This document shows, piece after piece, positions 1 through 11,204 of a stretch of 64,000 bases of DNA. Numbering within the stretch: position 1 is the first letter of the stretch; each line of letters begins with the position of its first letter. The stretch lies in assembly GCA_030789695.1 (NCBI GenBank), contig CM061142.1, positions 572,003,281 through 572,067,280 on the forward strand, in the 5' to 3' direction. The notes beneath the pieces are model-generated. The model had not been told where the DNA came from and ran no database searches. It worked only from the letters and a program-made list of their open reading frames with translations. The stretch comes from Scilla litardierei (taxonomy: Eukaryota; Streptophyta; Magnoliopsida; Asparagales; Asparagaceae). The position numbers were made by a program, and so were the translations under genes.

Positions 1-78
1 CTTGAAACCTATGCTTAATTCTACCAGCCTAAGAAGGAGGAGCGCCCTTTGGTACAAAGACGCTATGAAAAGCTTCCA

Positions 79-2044
79 TCACCTTTGTGAACCTCGCATT
101 GAGCTCCTCCCTGTCTCTCGCGGTGACCCTCTCGGACTCGACAGCTTTGGCCTGGAACTCAGCAGCCTCTGTCTTGCAAGCCTCCACCCCCCTCCGAGTC
201 GAAATCTTTGGCTCGGAGCTCGATCGCTTCCCATTTCAATGCTTCGAGGTCTGCCTAGAGCTGAGATGTCTCCAGTCTCCATTAAATCTCAGCAGACTTT
301 TGGAGGTCAAACATGGACGAGAGGCTATTTTTATCCTCCACGGCTGCCCACTTGGCCTCTGCCTTGCCTACAATGGCTCTCTTTAGATCCACTTCCATTT
401 TCCTCATCTGGGCAACGAGCTCGGATGCCTTGCGCTCAGCAGCCTCCACATGATGTCGTCCTTTAATTAAGTCGACGGCCTGGCGGCACAATACAGCGCC
501 AAGGATGGACATATGCAGAAAGCATCAGTCAGGAATGTCCAAATTGCTGGCGTTACACAAAATGGTGAATGACGTACGTGATACCTTCTTTCCACGAAGA
601 AGTTGGCCACCCTTTCGAGGTCCAGCCCTTGAAGGAACTCCAAATCCCGATGGAGAATGGAATTCTCCACCAATCGGGCAGTCGTCCCAAAATCCAACAA
701 GGCCGACTCTTCGTTCCCGATGATGAAGGGGGTGCTGATGAGGTTCGCCTCGGACAGGCCCAGAGGAACATTACGAGAGCTGGTTGAGCAGTAGGACTCG
801 ATCGAACTCCGTGGGGATTGGACCGACTAAGGGAACGGGTGACTCGATACCACCCCATAGGCATTTATCTAAAAGAGGTGCCATGGGAGTCTCGATCATC
901 CCCTGAGACTCGAGAGGGGCCACCCCCAGGCCTTTCACCATGGGTGAAAGTGGAGGGTTTTCCTCCTCTACTCACCGCCTTTTTTCCGACTTCTCCTCTT
1001 TATGGGAGTATATCCCTCGTTTCTTGCTGATGGTTTTAGTGGGCTCAACGACCTCAACGGTGTCAGCATCGTCCACCACCAGCGGCTCCAAAACAATGAT
1101 GGAGGTAAGGGGTGGAACAGATCGAACGGTGGCCGGATTCGGAGCATCCCTCGAGGAGGTATGAGAAGATGACCTTAAGGTCTGCCTGAACTCGCCCCCC
1201 TCAGAGGAAGAGCTCTGACTGATGGGAAGGAGAGACCGAGCGCTCGATCCCTCAGTACTCCTCTTCTTGCCCTGCTCTCTCCAAACCTGACCTAGTCCAG
1301 AGTCCCCACTCATGTGAGCTCTGTTAGTCATATATGCAAAAAACGGATATAATTATCATGAGTGGCTGTGATAAAAGACACAGAAGCGATAAACATTACA
1401 TGGACTCCACAAAATGGTCTTTAGTCGATGGTCATCCAATAGATACGGATTCGAGCTCTCTCGCCTCGGTCGACCCAGAAGGATCTTTGTCGCCTCGACC
1501 TCGCCCGGCGTCAACTTGGCCTTGACCTCTTTCGATATTAACATGGACTCTTCAGCAAGCTCAGAGCTCGGAGAACTCCAACCATTGAGCATCGGTCCCA
1601 GGTCAGGAAGAACGACAAACACGAAAGTGTCTTTCCAACCAGGATCAGAAAGTGGGAGACCTATATGAGCCTCATTTCCGGGCGAGCAATGATATGGTAC
1701 CACACTTTGCGGGGAACGAGTATTATCTAGAAGAAATACTTGAACAGCCAAAGGGATGGTCGAACCCCACAGAGCTCACAAAGCACAATGAAACCGACTA
1801 TGGGAGGAAGGACTTGGGGTGCAAGCTGACAAAGAGAAAGCCCCGAAGAGCATAGGACTTCTACGATGAATGGGTGAAGAGGAAAGCGAAGCCCAAAATG
1901 AAAAGATTTAAGATACACTCCAACCTCGCTCTTCCGGGTAAAAAAAAACTCTCTCGTATAAATTGGGCATCCTAACCCTAAAAGGAGAACAGATGCAACC
2001 CAACCCAACCTATGTGACCAGATCAAGGGAAAACTCAGGTACAA
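79..2044 (-). pseudogene. Antisense ORF of a Tat/Retand-like gypsy element (PF04195-like)
   Basis: Read leftwards from 2044 in several frames, the pieces follow the order of the plant 'putative gypsy type transposon' protein (PF04195). The N-terminal piece (1727-2044) contains VGFIVLCELCGVRPSLWLF. The next piece (1356-1751) has the GLPLSDPGWKDTFVFV stretch. A Ser/Asp/Glu-rich linker with a basic bipartite NLS-like end follows (972-1331), then an unassigned part (467-864) and a Glu/Lys/Ala-rich coiled coil (79-512). In Tat/Retand elements such an ORF lies antisense between pol and the 3' LTR. That fits the plus-oriented LTR-like sequence at 2565-3258. Stops and frame changes break the reading, although introns could explain some of them. 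The function of the family is unknown, and the link to Tat is inferred from layout. Confidence 0.62.
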
Positions 2045-2564
2045 TCTTCAAGATCACTCTGGGAACCTTTGAGCTCGGATCCCTCCGACGAATGGAAAGA
2101 ACTGGTTCAATATGAACCCCTTTCCCTTTACTAGGAACTTCCTCGTATTGAGGAAGTCGAAGGCATGCCACGAGCTCTTTGTAGGACGGCTCCTGTATCC
2201 TAACTAGTGCAAAAATGCCTAAATGGATCTAAAGAGGAGTCAAGGTCAATTAAGAAATCTACCTTAGAAAGAACAAGCAAGCTTCGAAGAAGGCAATGGA
2301 GGAATCAAGCCCTCGAAATGAAGACGAAGGCAGAACAAGAAAATCTTTTCTCTTCACATCCTTTTCATTTATATGGAGGAGCCCAACCAACTAATGATCG
2401 ACAAACGACACGTGTCTGGAGCCGGCCTCAAGAAGCGGTGGGGATCGATTCAGAAACGAAAGGCTTTTGGTAGCATAAATCAAATCAAACATTTCAAAAA
2501 CTGTGCGTATTTAAGGAGATTACATATCATGCGGTCTCAATCAACGCAGTTTCTGAGGCACGAA
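2045..2564. other. Spacer between antisense ORF and LTR-like region
   Basis: No supported gene. The sequence is purine-rich, with short unconvincing ORFs. It contains a CACGTG core at 2409-2414 (an E-box or G-box-like site), which could belong to the promoter of the leftward antisense ORF. Confidence 0.3.
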
Positions 2565-3258
2565 TGATGGGGGCCATTATTAGTGCACGGGTACGGATCA
2601 CAAAGGAGTGTCGAAATACTCGACCCATTTAGTGCTAACGACTCGAAACCTGTCATTAAGGCAGAGTAATACCTAGTCTAACGAACGGCTCACTCGACTG
2701 TTAAGCTCCTCCTGATACTCAGGGAGAAGTTAATGAGACCGAGTAAATGGGCAACCGTTATCACCAATCCTAGAGAAGATCGCGCTCGAATCAATGAGGG
2801 TCGGTTGCTCTCAATCATTAGAGAACTACCTATAAATACCTGAAAAGATAATGGTAAGGGGGTTCCAAGTCCCATGGTATGAGATCTAAGACATAGACTC
2901 TACATACTTCTTACATTTCTTCCACTAGAGAGCTTGCGGATCTGAAACGAATTAATCTTCGTGAGTCGATCTCAGCTGCTCCAAGCTCCCTCTGTTCCTT
3001 AAGTTCCCATTCTAACTTAAGCATCGGAAGAGATTTGGGTCAGGACCCATATCCGACCCCCCTGACATTTTCTTATGGTGTAGATCACCGAGTCTATATC
3101 TCCTGTGAGGGCCGCCCCAGAACTTCCCAACCTCGATCTATCGACATACAGGCCGCTCGTGGGTCGATCGAGCATCGCAAGCCAACCATCATCCATCAAC
3201 CGACCCCGGTTCTTCCAACCTAGGGTCTCTTTCAACCTGCTGACGAGGCTCCGACTCA
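2565..3258 (+). mobile_element. Probable 3' LTR of the Tat/Retand-like element
   Basis: The stretch begins TGATGGGGGCCATTATTAG, a typical start for plant Tat-lineage LTRs. It has a TATA box at 2831-2838, then a transcribed-looking leader with the ACTTAAGCATCGGAAG motif often seen near the ends of such LTRs. It closes near GACTCATCA. No second LTR copy is in the window, so both edges are provisional and no TSD could be tested. Confidence 0.42.
2831..2838 (+). promoter_or_regulatory. TATA box (TATAAATA) of LTR-like region
   Basis: A perfect TATAAATA is followed by a leader with no obvious ORF, as expected between U3 and R of an LTR. Assigned by motif and position only. Confidence 0.4.
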
Positions 3259-3312
3259 TCATGGAGGGTCCACGTCATCAATACAATTGTTTCGGTCATT
3301 TTTGGCCTTAAC

Positions 3313-3886
3313 AAAACCCAAGGTTGTTAATGCATTGCAAGGGTTTTTGGGCTTAGCAGGGTAATACCATAAGTTTAAAAAGGGATTTGGGTGTATTACT
3401 TCTCCTTTAACCAATATGTTAAAGAAGCATGAGTTCACATGGAGTGAAGACGCATGGGTAGCTTTCCAGAAACTGATAGAAGCTTTGGTGCAGCTCCAGT
3501 TCTAGCATTGTCAGATTTCAATAAGAGCTTTGTGTTGGAATGTGATGCTTTGGGGCAAGGAATTGGAGCAGTGCTAATGCAGGAAGTAAGGCATTTAGTG
3601 TCTTTAAGTTCAAAATTGAAGGGGAGAAATCTTCTTCTCTCTACCAATGAGAAAGAATTGTTGGCCTTATCATCACAACAAGAAATGGAGCCATTATCTA
3701 ATTGGAAGAAAATTTGCCATACAGAAGGACCATTGGAGCTCGAGTCATCGGCTCAGAGAAAATTTACAGCACGGGATTCAAAACAAATGGTTGGTTAAAT
3801 TGCAACAGTTTGATTACAAAGTGGAATATAAGCCGGTGAAGAAGAATCTAGCAGCTGATGCCATGTCTAGAGAATTGGAAGGATAA
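3313..3886 (+). pseudogene. Gypsy reverse transcriptase thumb and RNase H fragment
   Basis: The reading opens with LQGFLGLAG, the end of a Ty3/gypsy reverse transcriptase (canonically GFLGL.GYYR.F). Here an in-frame stop replaces the residue after AG. The RNase H part follows: LALSDFNKSFVLECDALGQG, matching the family's DAS/G.GIGAVL block, then KNLAADAMSRELEG, matching the AD.LSR end. The two parts lie in different frames (near 3490 and 3650), so the protein is broken. The catalytic palm domain is missing upstream, so the copy is truncated on the 5' side. It continues into the integrase at 4087 and belongs to one chromodomain gypsy relic. Confidence 0.8.
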
Positions 3887-4019
3887 GAGATTTTGCAGGA
3901 GGAATACTTCACATTGTGTCATGTTTCAACTGTAGGGAATCAAGAACAAGGTTTGTTGTAATTCTTTCTACAAAGAAATAGAACAGAAACTACAGAGAGA
4001 TGCAAGGGAAGATGTCCAC

Positions 4020-4830
4020 TTGAAGAAAGTTGATGGTATTTTCTATTATAAACGGAAAGTCTTGGTGAACCCAAATAATCAAGAAGTTGTTAACATTATT
4101 AAAAGAGTACCATAGTTCCTATCTTGGATGCCATTTTGACGCTACCAGAACACTGCACAGATTGAAGGGGGTCTTTTTCTGGGAGGGTATGAGGTCAGAT
4201 GTAAAGAGGTTTATCCGAGAATGTGATGTGTATCAATCCAGCAAGGGAGATAATGTGGCTTCCCCAGGGCTATTGCAACCCGTCCATATTCCTGAGCAGG
4301 TGTGGGAAGATATATCAATGGATCTCATAGTCAGACTAACCCCTAGTGGTGATATATATGCTAGCTTTGTTGTGGTTGATCTGCTAACGAAGTATGCTCA
4401 TTTCTTTGGGATCAAATATCCTTTCACGGATAAACAAATAGCCCAGATTTTCTTGAATGGTGTTTTTAAGTTGCGTGGACTTTCGAAAACAATATTGAGC
4501 GATAGGGATCCTATATTCACTAGTTTGTTTTGGAAGGAGCTATTCACTCTGCAGAGAACGACGTTGGCACTTACTTCATTATATCATCCACAAACGGATG
4601 GATAGATAGAGATCACCAACCGGCATCGAGAGTGCTAGTTGAGATGTTTTTGTATCCATAAACCTAGAGAGTGGCCCAATTGGTTAGCTCTTGTAGAGTA
4701 TTGGTTTAATACGATTTGGAAGGCTCCTACTCAGATGACTCCTTTTGAGGCCATTTATGGAAGGAAGCCACTGACACTGTTAAACTATGCTTCACATACT
4801 TCACACGTGCAAACTGTAGAGGAGTGGTAG
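4020..4830 (+). pseudogene. Gypsy integrase fragment (zinc-binding and DDE core)
   Basis: From 4087 the sequence encodes the H2C2 zinc-binding region. Its CDVYQSSKG lacks the second cysteine of the usual CxxC. The core follows, with the first acidic residue in WEDISMDLIV, the second in LSDRDPIF, and then YHPQTDG. A stop directly after TDG (4603-4605) sits where the family has Gln (CAG to TAG), and another stop follows within 30 bases. The reading then resumes with WLALVEYWFNT and TPFEAIYGRKP. The lost cysteine and the stops make it non-functional. Confidence 0.82.
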
Positions 4831-5375
4831 TTTTCTCAAGAAGTGGCCCTTCAATTTCTCATAGACAACCTGAAGAAAGACAAAGAACGTATGAAAAAGT
4901 ATGCAGATCATTGGAGATCAGAGAGGGAGTTTGCAAAAGTGGATTGGGTCTATTTGCGTCTTCAGACCTACCGACAGTTGAGTGCATCTATGAGGAGCCC
5001 CACAAATTATCTTATAAATATTATAGACCCTACATGGTGTTGGAGAGTGTAGGACAAGTTGCATACAGATTGAAAATGCCTTTGACTTATAAGATGCATA
5101 CCGTCTTTCATGTTTCACAATGGAAAAAGAAGTTAGGTGCCCACATAGTTCTGCAGGATGATCAGCACTGTTACAGGAGGAAATAGTTGATGAGCCGGAG
5201 CAAATACTAGATCGCCGCACCATCTGTTCTCGAAATTCGTCAGTTTCCCATGTTTTGATCAAATTTCGATAGGGGAATTATGATGATGCGACGTGTGAGG
5301 GTTATTGGGACCTCGTCAAATGGTTTCCCACATTCGACCTTGAGGCAAGATCGAAAAAGGGGGGAAGTAATTTAA
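4824..5375 (+). pseudogene. Integrase C-terminal region and chromodomain remnant
   Basis: Continues the integrase in changing frames. An ERMKKYADHWRSEREF stretch matches the ADKKRRE..F.VGD..YL region. It is followed by YRLKMPLTYKMHTVFHVSQ, and near 5186-5350 by IVDEPEQILDRR and an LIKFR...DDATCEGYWDLVKWFPTFDLE-like tail (in pieces), which resembles a chromodomain. This places the relic among chromoviruses. At least one stop (4828-4830) and two frame changes break it. A purine tract (5354-5366, A5G6-type) follows and is the likely polypurine tract before the 3' LTR. Confidence 0.68.
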
Positions 5376-6080
5376 GAGAACCAATTGAGGAGTTGGGAGC
5401 TGCAATGTCGACGATGAGCGGAGGAGCTGCTGCCGCTTCAATTTGAATTTGAATCGAAGTATCCGTTTCTGCAGGGTGAACTGTTGGATCAAGTTGTCAG
5501 ACAATCTCGTTCGTCGGAGGACGTTATAATCTCAACCGCTGAAGCTTTAAGTAAACGCATCTGGGCCCTTAAGATTTAGGACATGATTGTTCCCTTGTTA
5601 GTTCATTTCGTAACAACCTGAAGTTTCGTCTCCGAGCCTCTGCCTTCACCCTTCATCCTTCTGCCATCACAGACGTCGACCGCAAGGACTCTAACTGATT
5701 CATACAGTTGGGCAGTTAGGGATTAGTTGGGTGATATCGGGAAAATTGTATAAATAGAGAAGATGAAGGAGATTGTGATTCATTGAGCATCTTAAGCAAA
5801 AACAATCTCTTTGAGATTTTCTTCTGCCAATTTTCCCTTTTATTTTTGTTTTATTTTTTTCTTTGACCCGTGTTCTTGTAACGACGACCCATGTAACGGG
5901 CCAATGGCACGACTGTGAAGACGACATGAGGATGAGGCTCAGCCAGCTGAGGAACCAGAGGTGGACAGCTCTCCATAGTGGAGGTGCCGCCACTGAGAGC
6001 TCAACTGCCACTGAGGGTTGTTGTCATTGTTATTTCTTCTTTATGAAATGCCTCTTTTTAATATTTAATTATGAGTAGGA
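5368..6080 (+). mobile_element. Probable 3' LTR of the decayed chromovirus
   Basis: It begins after the purine tract at 5354-5366 and contains TATAAATAG at 5749-5757 with a leader downstream, as an LTR should. No TG start is preserved, no partner LTR is present, and the right edge is not defined, so the limits are approximate. Confidence 0.4.
5749..5757 (+). promoter_or_regulatory. TATA box (TATAAATAG) of the chromovirus LTR
   Basis: Perfect TATA motif about 380 bases after the putative LTR start. Supported by motif and position only. Confidence 0.45.
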
Positions 6081-6110
6081 AAGAGAAGTCGACCATGCCA
6101 AGAACTTTTA

Positions 6111-6649
6111 GGTTGTGTTTGGTTGCATGGAAAAGGAAAGAAAGAAAAGTGAAATGAAAAGGAAATAGAAAGAAAAAGAAAAGGAAAAGGAAACCGATTT
6201 CTTTTTTATGTTTGGTTAGTGAGGAAAATTGTAAAGAAAATTAAAAGGAAAATGGCAAGGAAAATGATTTCTCATGTTTGGTTGCTTATGAAAATGAAAA
6301 GGAAATGTAGAAAGAAAATATGATTTTATTTATAATTAATATTTTAAAGGGTCTCATTTTTCTATTAAGCACAATCCAAAACCATTCTTCTGAAATAAAA
6401 AATGAGCAATAACAAAAAGATATTTTTTGTTGATGATAAAATTTTTGGCTCAGAAAAGGGAAGAAAATTTTTGGAAAAGAAAACGGTTTCCTTCCAATTT
6501 GGGAGAGAAAAGTAGAGAGAAAAATTATATATGTTTTTTCTTTCATTTTCCCCTTCATTTTCTTTCTTTTTACTTTTCTATACAACCAAACAATGGAAAT
6601 TAACTTTTCCATCACTTTTCTTTCATTTTCCTTGCAACCAAACACAGCC
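6111..6649. mobile_element. Tourist-like MITE (PIF/Harbinger type)
   Basis: Terminal inverted repeats GGTTGTGTTTGGTTGCA (left) and the complement of TGCAACCAAACACAGCC (right) differ at one base. They are flanked by TTA on both sides (6108-6110 and 6650-6652), the 3-bp TWA target site of PIF/Harbinger elements. The 539-bp interior is purine-rich in its left half and pyrimidine-rich in its right half, so the element can fold back. TTTGGTT recurs inside near 6210 and 6275. No ORF of note is present, so it is non-autonomous. Confidence 0.85.
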
Positions 6650-7321
6650 TTACTTGATTTACCTTAGAACTTGCAATGGTACTAGGTTCTTTTTTCAAAA
6701 AAAAAATCATTTTCTTTATTTTTTTTCCCCACTTTCCCCCTCCCCCTTGTAGTATAAAAAAGAAACTTCAAAGAATGCATCTTATAAGTGCATTCGTATA
6801 ATTCAGAATGATATACCTCCAAACATTTTATTGTAAAATGTTGTGACATTGTATTTCGGTTCATGTCGGATTTTCTTGTGCGTTAAACACCTAAAGCATA
6901 AAAAGTTTTTCTTCATTATTATTCTTTGAAGTAATATTTTTTTGCCCTCCATATTCTCTTCACGTTTTCATACTATACGGCTCTTTCGACTGTGTAACTC
7001 AAGTAACTGTGTCTACCATTGTTTCTGGTGGTTAAATTTTAGAAACAAAAAACAAGAATCGTAAATGATATCCCTAAACTTGCCACACTACTGCAGTCAC
7101 TCAAATATAGAAAATAATTTGACCATTCAGTCTTTATTCGTAATAGGATTACATAATATTGAAAGATATCATGGCATGATATGCATGAACATGAAGAAAA
7201 CAAAGGAACATTGAAAGTATTTACTCAAAAATGACGACCATAAAAGATTGCTCTAATACTGAGAACTCAAAAGTTGCCAAAGGATACTTAATTGCCCTGC
7301 ATGCTGCATCATAGCATACGA
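6650..7321. other. AT-rich unassigned DNA
   Basis: No recognised gene or repeat structure. There are T- and A-rich runs near 6691-6730. From about 7100 the sequence could be the 3' untranslated end of the leftward ORF at 7322-7666, but nothing proves it. Confidence 0.3.
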
Positions 7322-7666
7322 TCAGCCTCCTACATTGATGTTGCCATCACCACAGAAGCCCAAAGCAGCGGCGCCTGTCGATTCGTTACTCGTAGATGAA
7401 ATACACGCGTGCAGAGATGGAATGGCCTCCATTAATGAAGAGGCTCCCGCGTCAACATAAGCAAATATGCTTGTCGTGTTCACAAAGTCGCGAGGTTCAA
7501 CCTTTATAGCACTGATCATAAGATCTTTGCATATGCCCCAGCATATCCCTTGCTGTGGCTGAAGCATAAGCATATCCTTTTGTATCATCACATGCCTGAC
7601 TTTCCTTTTCCTTCTCCTGTTCATCTTTTTTGGCCAATGCATGTGTCCATTGTGTACTCTACCCAA
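7322..7666 (-). CDS. Unrecognised 114-codon ORF, possibly a terminal exon
   Basis: I do not recognise this protein. The N-terminal third is basic (RRRKRKVR), while the last 60 residues are neutral and ordinary in composition (KVEPRDFVNTTSIFAYVDAG and on to GDGNINVGG). A second open frame across 7500-7630 would read Lys/Glu-rich sequence into this tail, which would fit two joined exons. The flanking DNA looks like untranslated sequence. It may be a fragment of a host gene, or chance. No start signal or splice site is convincing. Confidence 0.2.
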   Translation of the reverse strand: MGRVHNGHMHWPKKMNRRRKRKVRHVMIQKDMLMLQPQQGICWGICKDLMISAIKVEPRDFVNTTSIFAYVDAGASSLMEAIPSLHACISSTSNESTGAAALGFCGDGNINVGG

Positions 7667-8001
7667 GCCTTTTCTAGACTTTTACACTTAAAGTAAACTT
7701 TTAATTTGATTGCTTTTGAAAAGTAAATGTATGAATATTTTGCACTAAAAACATTTGTTGCAACACAAAACCCAGAGAGACTAATGTGTTGTAAATAATA
7801 AATTTGTATGGGTGGAAACTTCATGTATCTTTGTACATGACTCCCTTGATAATGGCCTGCTTGCTCTTTCTTAGGATCTGTACATTACAAATGAAGTATC
7901 AAGAGCCATTATTTTTAAATATTCATCTATCTATCTCAACGAAGTATCAAGAGCCTAATCTTCTTGTGCGTATTTTCTTCTTTTTTCCGACAGTCTCCTC
8001 A

Positions 8002-8520
8002 ATGGCTTCCATAACGATCTCTTCCTCCTCCAACGATCCTATCCACATCCAAAACTCCCATGATCCTCAACATCCCCTCCTTACAATCAATCTCTATGTC
8101 ACCAAATTGTTATCCACTAATTATCTCACATGATGCCTTCAAATCCAATCATTTCTTCAAGGTTATGATCTTCATCACTACATTAATGGCATTCATCCTC
8201 TTCCACCACCCATCGTCACCAACAATGGTGTTGCATCCCCGAATCTGGCAAACATAACCTGGAAGCGTCATGATCGTCTCATCTTTAGCACTCTACTTGG
8301 CGCTTTCTCTGTTCACTACAAACACCTATTTCTCGCACCAAAACTTCCCCTGATGGCAAACCATAGCCACTACCTACGCCAAGTCATTTCCTGTTCATAT
8401 GAAAAAATCGCTTCAATTATGCATCCCTCTTTCCTTAATAGGACAGAACTGATTACCTTCTCAGTGATAGCTAAGTTTAGAAAAAGGGTTCGACATTAAC
8501 TATACGTGTCAAAAGGGGAA
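8002..8520 (+). pseudogene. Copia gag N-terminal fragment
   Basis: The ATG at 8002 opens a Ser/Ile-rich start, followed by the typical copia Gag beginning: LLSTNYLT, an in-frame stop at 8131-8133 where the family has Trp (TGG to TGA), then IQSFLQGYDLHHYING and WKRHDRLIFSTLLGAFS. A shifted frame near 8360-8420 gives TYAKSFPVHMKKSLQ, matching the W..L...YA..S..H..QL part. No protease or pol follows, so it is a truncated relic. Sequence 3' of it is cut by the 8768-13508 insertion. Confidence 0.72.
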
Positions 8521-8767
8521 GATTACCAAGATACTGCTACAATTAAGCAAAAGCATCACTGCATTATTCTGTCTGTTCGATCTTAGCCCACGTATGTATC
8601 CCCTATAGGACTTTAAAGAACATGAAGACACCCTCTACATGCTTAAATAAAAACATGTTTAGTGCCCCAAACTACTTAGTGAAGCGATGGATGTCTACAA
8701 TCGTGGCTCTTCTAGGTTAACTTGTGTCTACATTCTATGTGTTGACCTTTATTCCTCACTTAATGAT
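8521..8767. other. Unassigned tail of copia relic
   Basis: Nothing recognisable. It ends in ATGAT (8763-8767), the left target-site duplicate of the next element. The sequence presumably continued at 13514 before that insertion. Confidence 0.3.
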
Positions 8768-9930
8768 TGTTAGGGTTAAATTTCTGCTAATATTTGTTGG
8801 CATTAGTGGCACTATAGATGGAGAGTTCTGTTTGAGGAATCAGAAGTGTTTTTGAGCAGATTCAGCAGTAATATTGAACATAATGTCGTTCAACATAATG
8901 TTCAACATTCGGGATCTGGAATTCTGGTTCGTATGCAGAATCGCTGCTTTGGTTTCAGATCTGATTTGTTGTTTAAAATGACGGGGATTTCTGAATTGAT
9001 TGTGGAATATCTGATTGAGAAATTTTTGGAAAGCCCTTCCTAAACTGTTGCTAAATTGAAGAGATGTTGGGTTGAAATAGAAAGAGAATATCTCGCAGAT
9101 TTGTTGGTTGGAAAGATTGATTGCTGCAGATCTTTTTATTGTTGCTATTTCCGGAAGATTTGAAAGAATCATTTCCTATCTTGGTTCAGTTAATTGTGGG
9201 TGATCTGGAGATATATTTGGAAGCTATTATCTCTCGTTATTATTGTTGATTCGGTTGGAAAGAATCTCGCTCGGTTGGAAAGAATCATTATTGTTGCAAT
9301 TGAAGATCTGTTGGAGATATAATTGGAAGTTGCTATCTCTCGGGATTTGTTATTGAATTTGTTAGAGAGATTTTCGCCTACAAATATTGGTTGGAAGATC
9401 TTGTTGAAGATAGTGTGGAACCACTTGCCCGAAGTGATTCTTTAATTTGTGGGCTGCCGATTCTGCACGGGATTTTCAGCGAGCGACCTTCCTTATCTAC
9501 TCCGTAATTGAGGGGGAGCGATGAATTGAACGGGTGTACGGTTTTGCGGCTGGGGATGGTTTTTGCAAAAGACGATTGAAGAACTCCGGGAGGAGGCCGA
9601 CGGCTACACATGTAGGATCAAGGGAGTTGATCTAGTCGGTTGTGCAAGGGGAGCTTGCGGGCAAGGGAAGCTTGCCGAGAATACTCCATGGGTTGGTAGA
9701 GACCACCCATCACGGTTTGTATTGAGCGGGAGGTTGTTCCTCCTAATAGAATCGCGATAATTAGTGATTGTACTCATTGATTATTTTAGTGGAGTATTCT
9801 GATTTTCTGGGCGTGGCCCCGCAGATGTAGGTGTGCGCCCGAACTACGTTACCAAGTTTTGGTTGTCGTTGCTTGGTTCTTGTGTTTACTCTTTGTGTTT
9901 ATTTGATTACTCCTACGTACTGAACTTTCA
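8768..9930 (+). repeat. 5' LTR of the gag-only copia element
   Basis: TG...CA bounded and nearly identical to 12345-13508. It contains ATTGAACATAATG and CGTTCAACATAATGTTCAAC near 8873-8906, a locally palindromic block kept in both copies. No clear TATA box was found. Confidence 0.93.
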
Positions 9931-9931
9931 A

Positions 9932-9945
9932 TTAGTATCAGAGCC
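9932..9945 (+). other. Primer-binding site, tRNA-iMet type
   Basis: TTAGTATCAGAGCC starts two bases after the LTR end. It matches the usual plant copia site TGGTATCAGAGCC except at its first bases (TGG has become TAG/TTAG), so priming would be weakened. Confidence 0.8.
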
Positions 9946-10004
9946 GGTCACCCGTGTGTTTTGTTAACAAAGAAGGTGTGATCTTGGATTTCAGTACTTT
10001 AATC

Positions 10005-11204
10005 ATGGCTACACGAGAAGGTGCCTCCGTTGTTCGTCCTCCACTACTCACTGGTACAAACTACACTTACTGAAAGTCTCGGATGCGTGTATTCATCAAG
10101 TCCATTGATGAGAAGGCCGGGATCGCTATCGTTGAAGGATGGACACCGCCGATCGAAATTGACAAAGATGGCAAAGAACACCTCAAGCAGGCAAGAGACT
10201 AGAGTCGGATTGAAGAACATGCGGCCTTGTGCAATTCTAAAGCAACTAATGCTATTTTTTCGGCTATAGATGAAGAGCAGTTCAAGCTGATCTCCACATG
10301 TGAGTATGCCAAAGAAGCATGAGATATTCTCCAGAATGTTCATGAAGGAACAAGTACCGTAAAAGCTTCCAAACTCCAGATGCTAGCTTCTCAATTTGAA
10401 AATCTAAGGATGTATGACAATGAGACTGTTGCCGAATTCAATGGGAGGTTGAGAGATATAGCCAATCAGGCCTTCCAGCTTGGGAAGAAATATTCTCAAA
10501 AGAAGTTAGTTGAGAAAACCTTGAGATCTCTTCCAGACAAATTCTCAGCCAAAGTTGCAGCCATTGAGGAGGCCAGAAATACGTCCACCATGAGGCTGGA
10601 TGAACTTATGGGGTCACTTAAGACCTATGAAATGAATCTGAAGCAGAAGAACGTGGACAAAGTAATGGCCCTGGGCAAAGTAATGGCCCTAAAAGTAGAA
10701 GCTAGAAATGTCTCTAAAGAAGATGATGAATCGGGTGTAGATGAGGATATTGTCGTGTTGACTAAAAACATGAGTAGAATGCTGAAGAAGATCAGTAATA
10801 AAAGGCAAAAGAAAGGAAAAGGGATGCAGTGTAGAGTATGTAAAGGAGTTGGGCATATACAGGCTGAATGTGCAAACACTCTGAAGAATAAAAAAAGGAA
10901 GTCCTCGACCAGTACCTGGAGTGAAGATGAGTCTAATGGGGTGTTGAAAATGAGGAAATCACCAGAAATTACATTGCCCTCGCAGCCTCTCAGAAGAAGC
11001 GACCTGATTACAACATTAGCAGACATGTTGAATCTGATGTTACAACATTACATGCAACATCAGCCAATAAATCAAACAGTGTCAGATCCAGTGTTACAAC
11101 ATCAGGTTCAACATCTTCCTCAACTTCTACAACTAAATCTGAGTCTGAAGTTGATAACGATGAGGAAGTTAGTGACGATGATATTCGAAAAGCATATCAG
11201 ATGA
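10005..11204 (+). pseudogene. Copia Gag, N-terminal and first zinc-knuckle part
   Basis: The ATG at 10005 begins the Gag. PPLLTGTNYTY is followed by a stop where the family has Trp, and two further stops (near 10200 and 10321) again replace Trp codons. From 10380 the frame is open for 274 codons: LQMLASQFENLRM, then a FNGRLRDIANQAFQLG capsid-like segment (UBN2 family), a duplicated VMALGKVMAL, and the CCHC knuckle CRVCKGVGHIQAEC near 10831-10872. A frame change near 10940-10990 makes the last 60 codons non-native. The continuing reading joins the ORF at 11201. Gag would pack element RNA in the cytoplasm. Confidence 0.85.

Noticed and set aside
1..512. Plus-strand ORF of 154 codons at the left edge
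   Set aside because: Antisense to the coiled-coil part of the PF04195-like ORF, whose Lys/Glu composition is the more protein-like reading.
5863..6078. 71-codon ORF before the Tourist-like MITE
   Set aside because: Short, with no recognised domain; probably LTR leader of the chromovirus relic.
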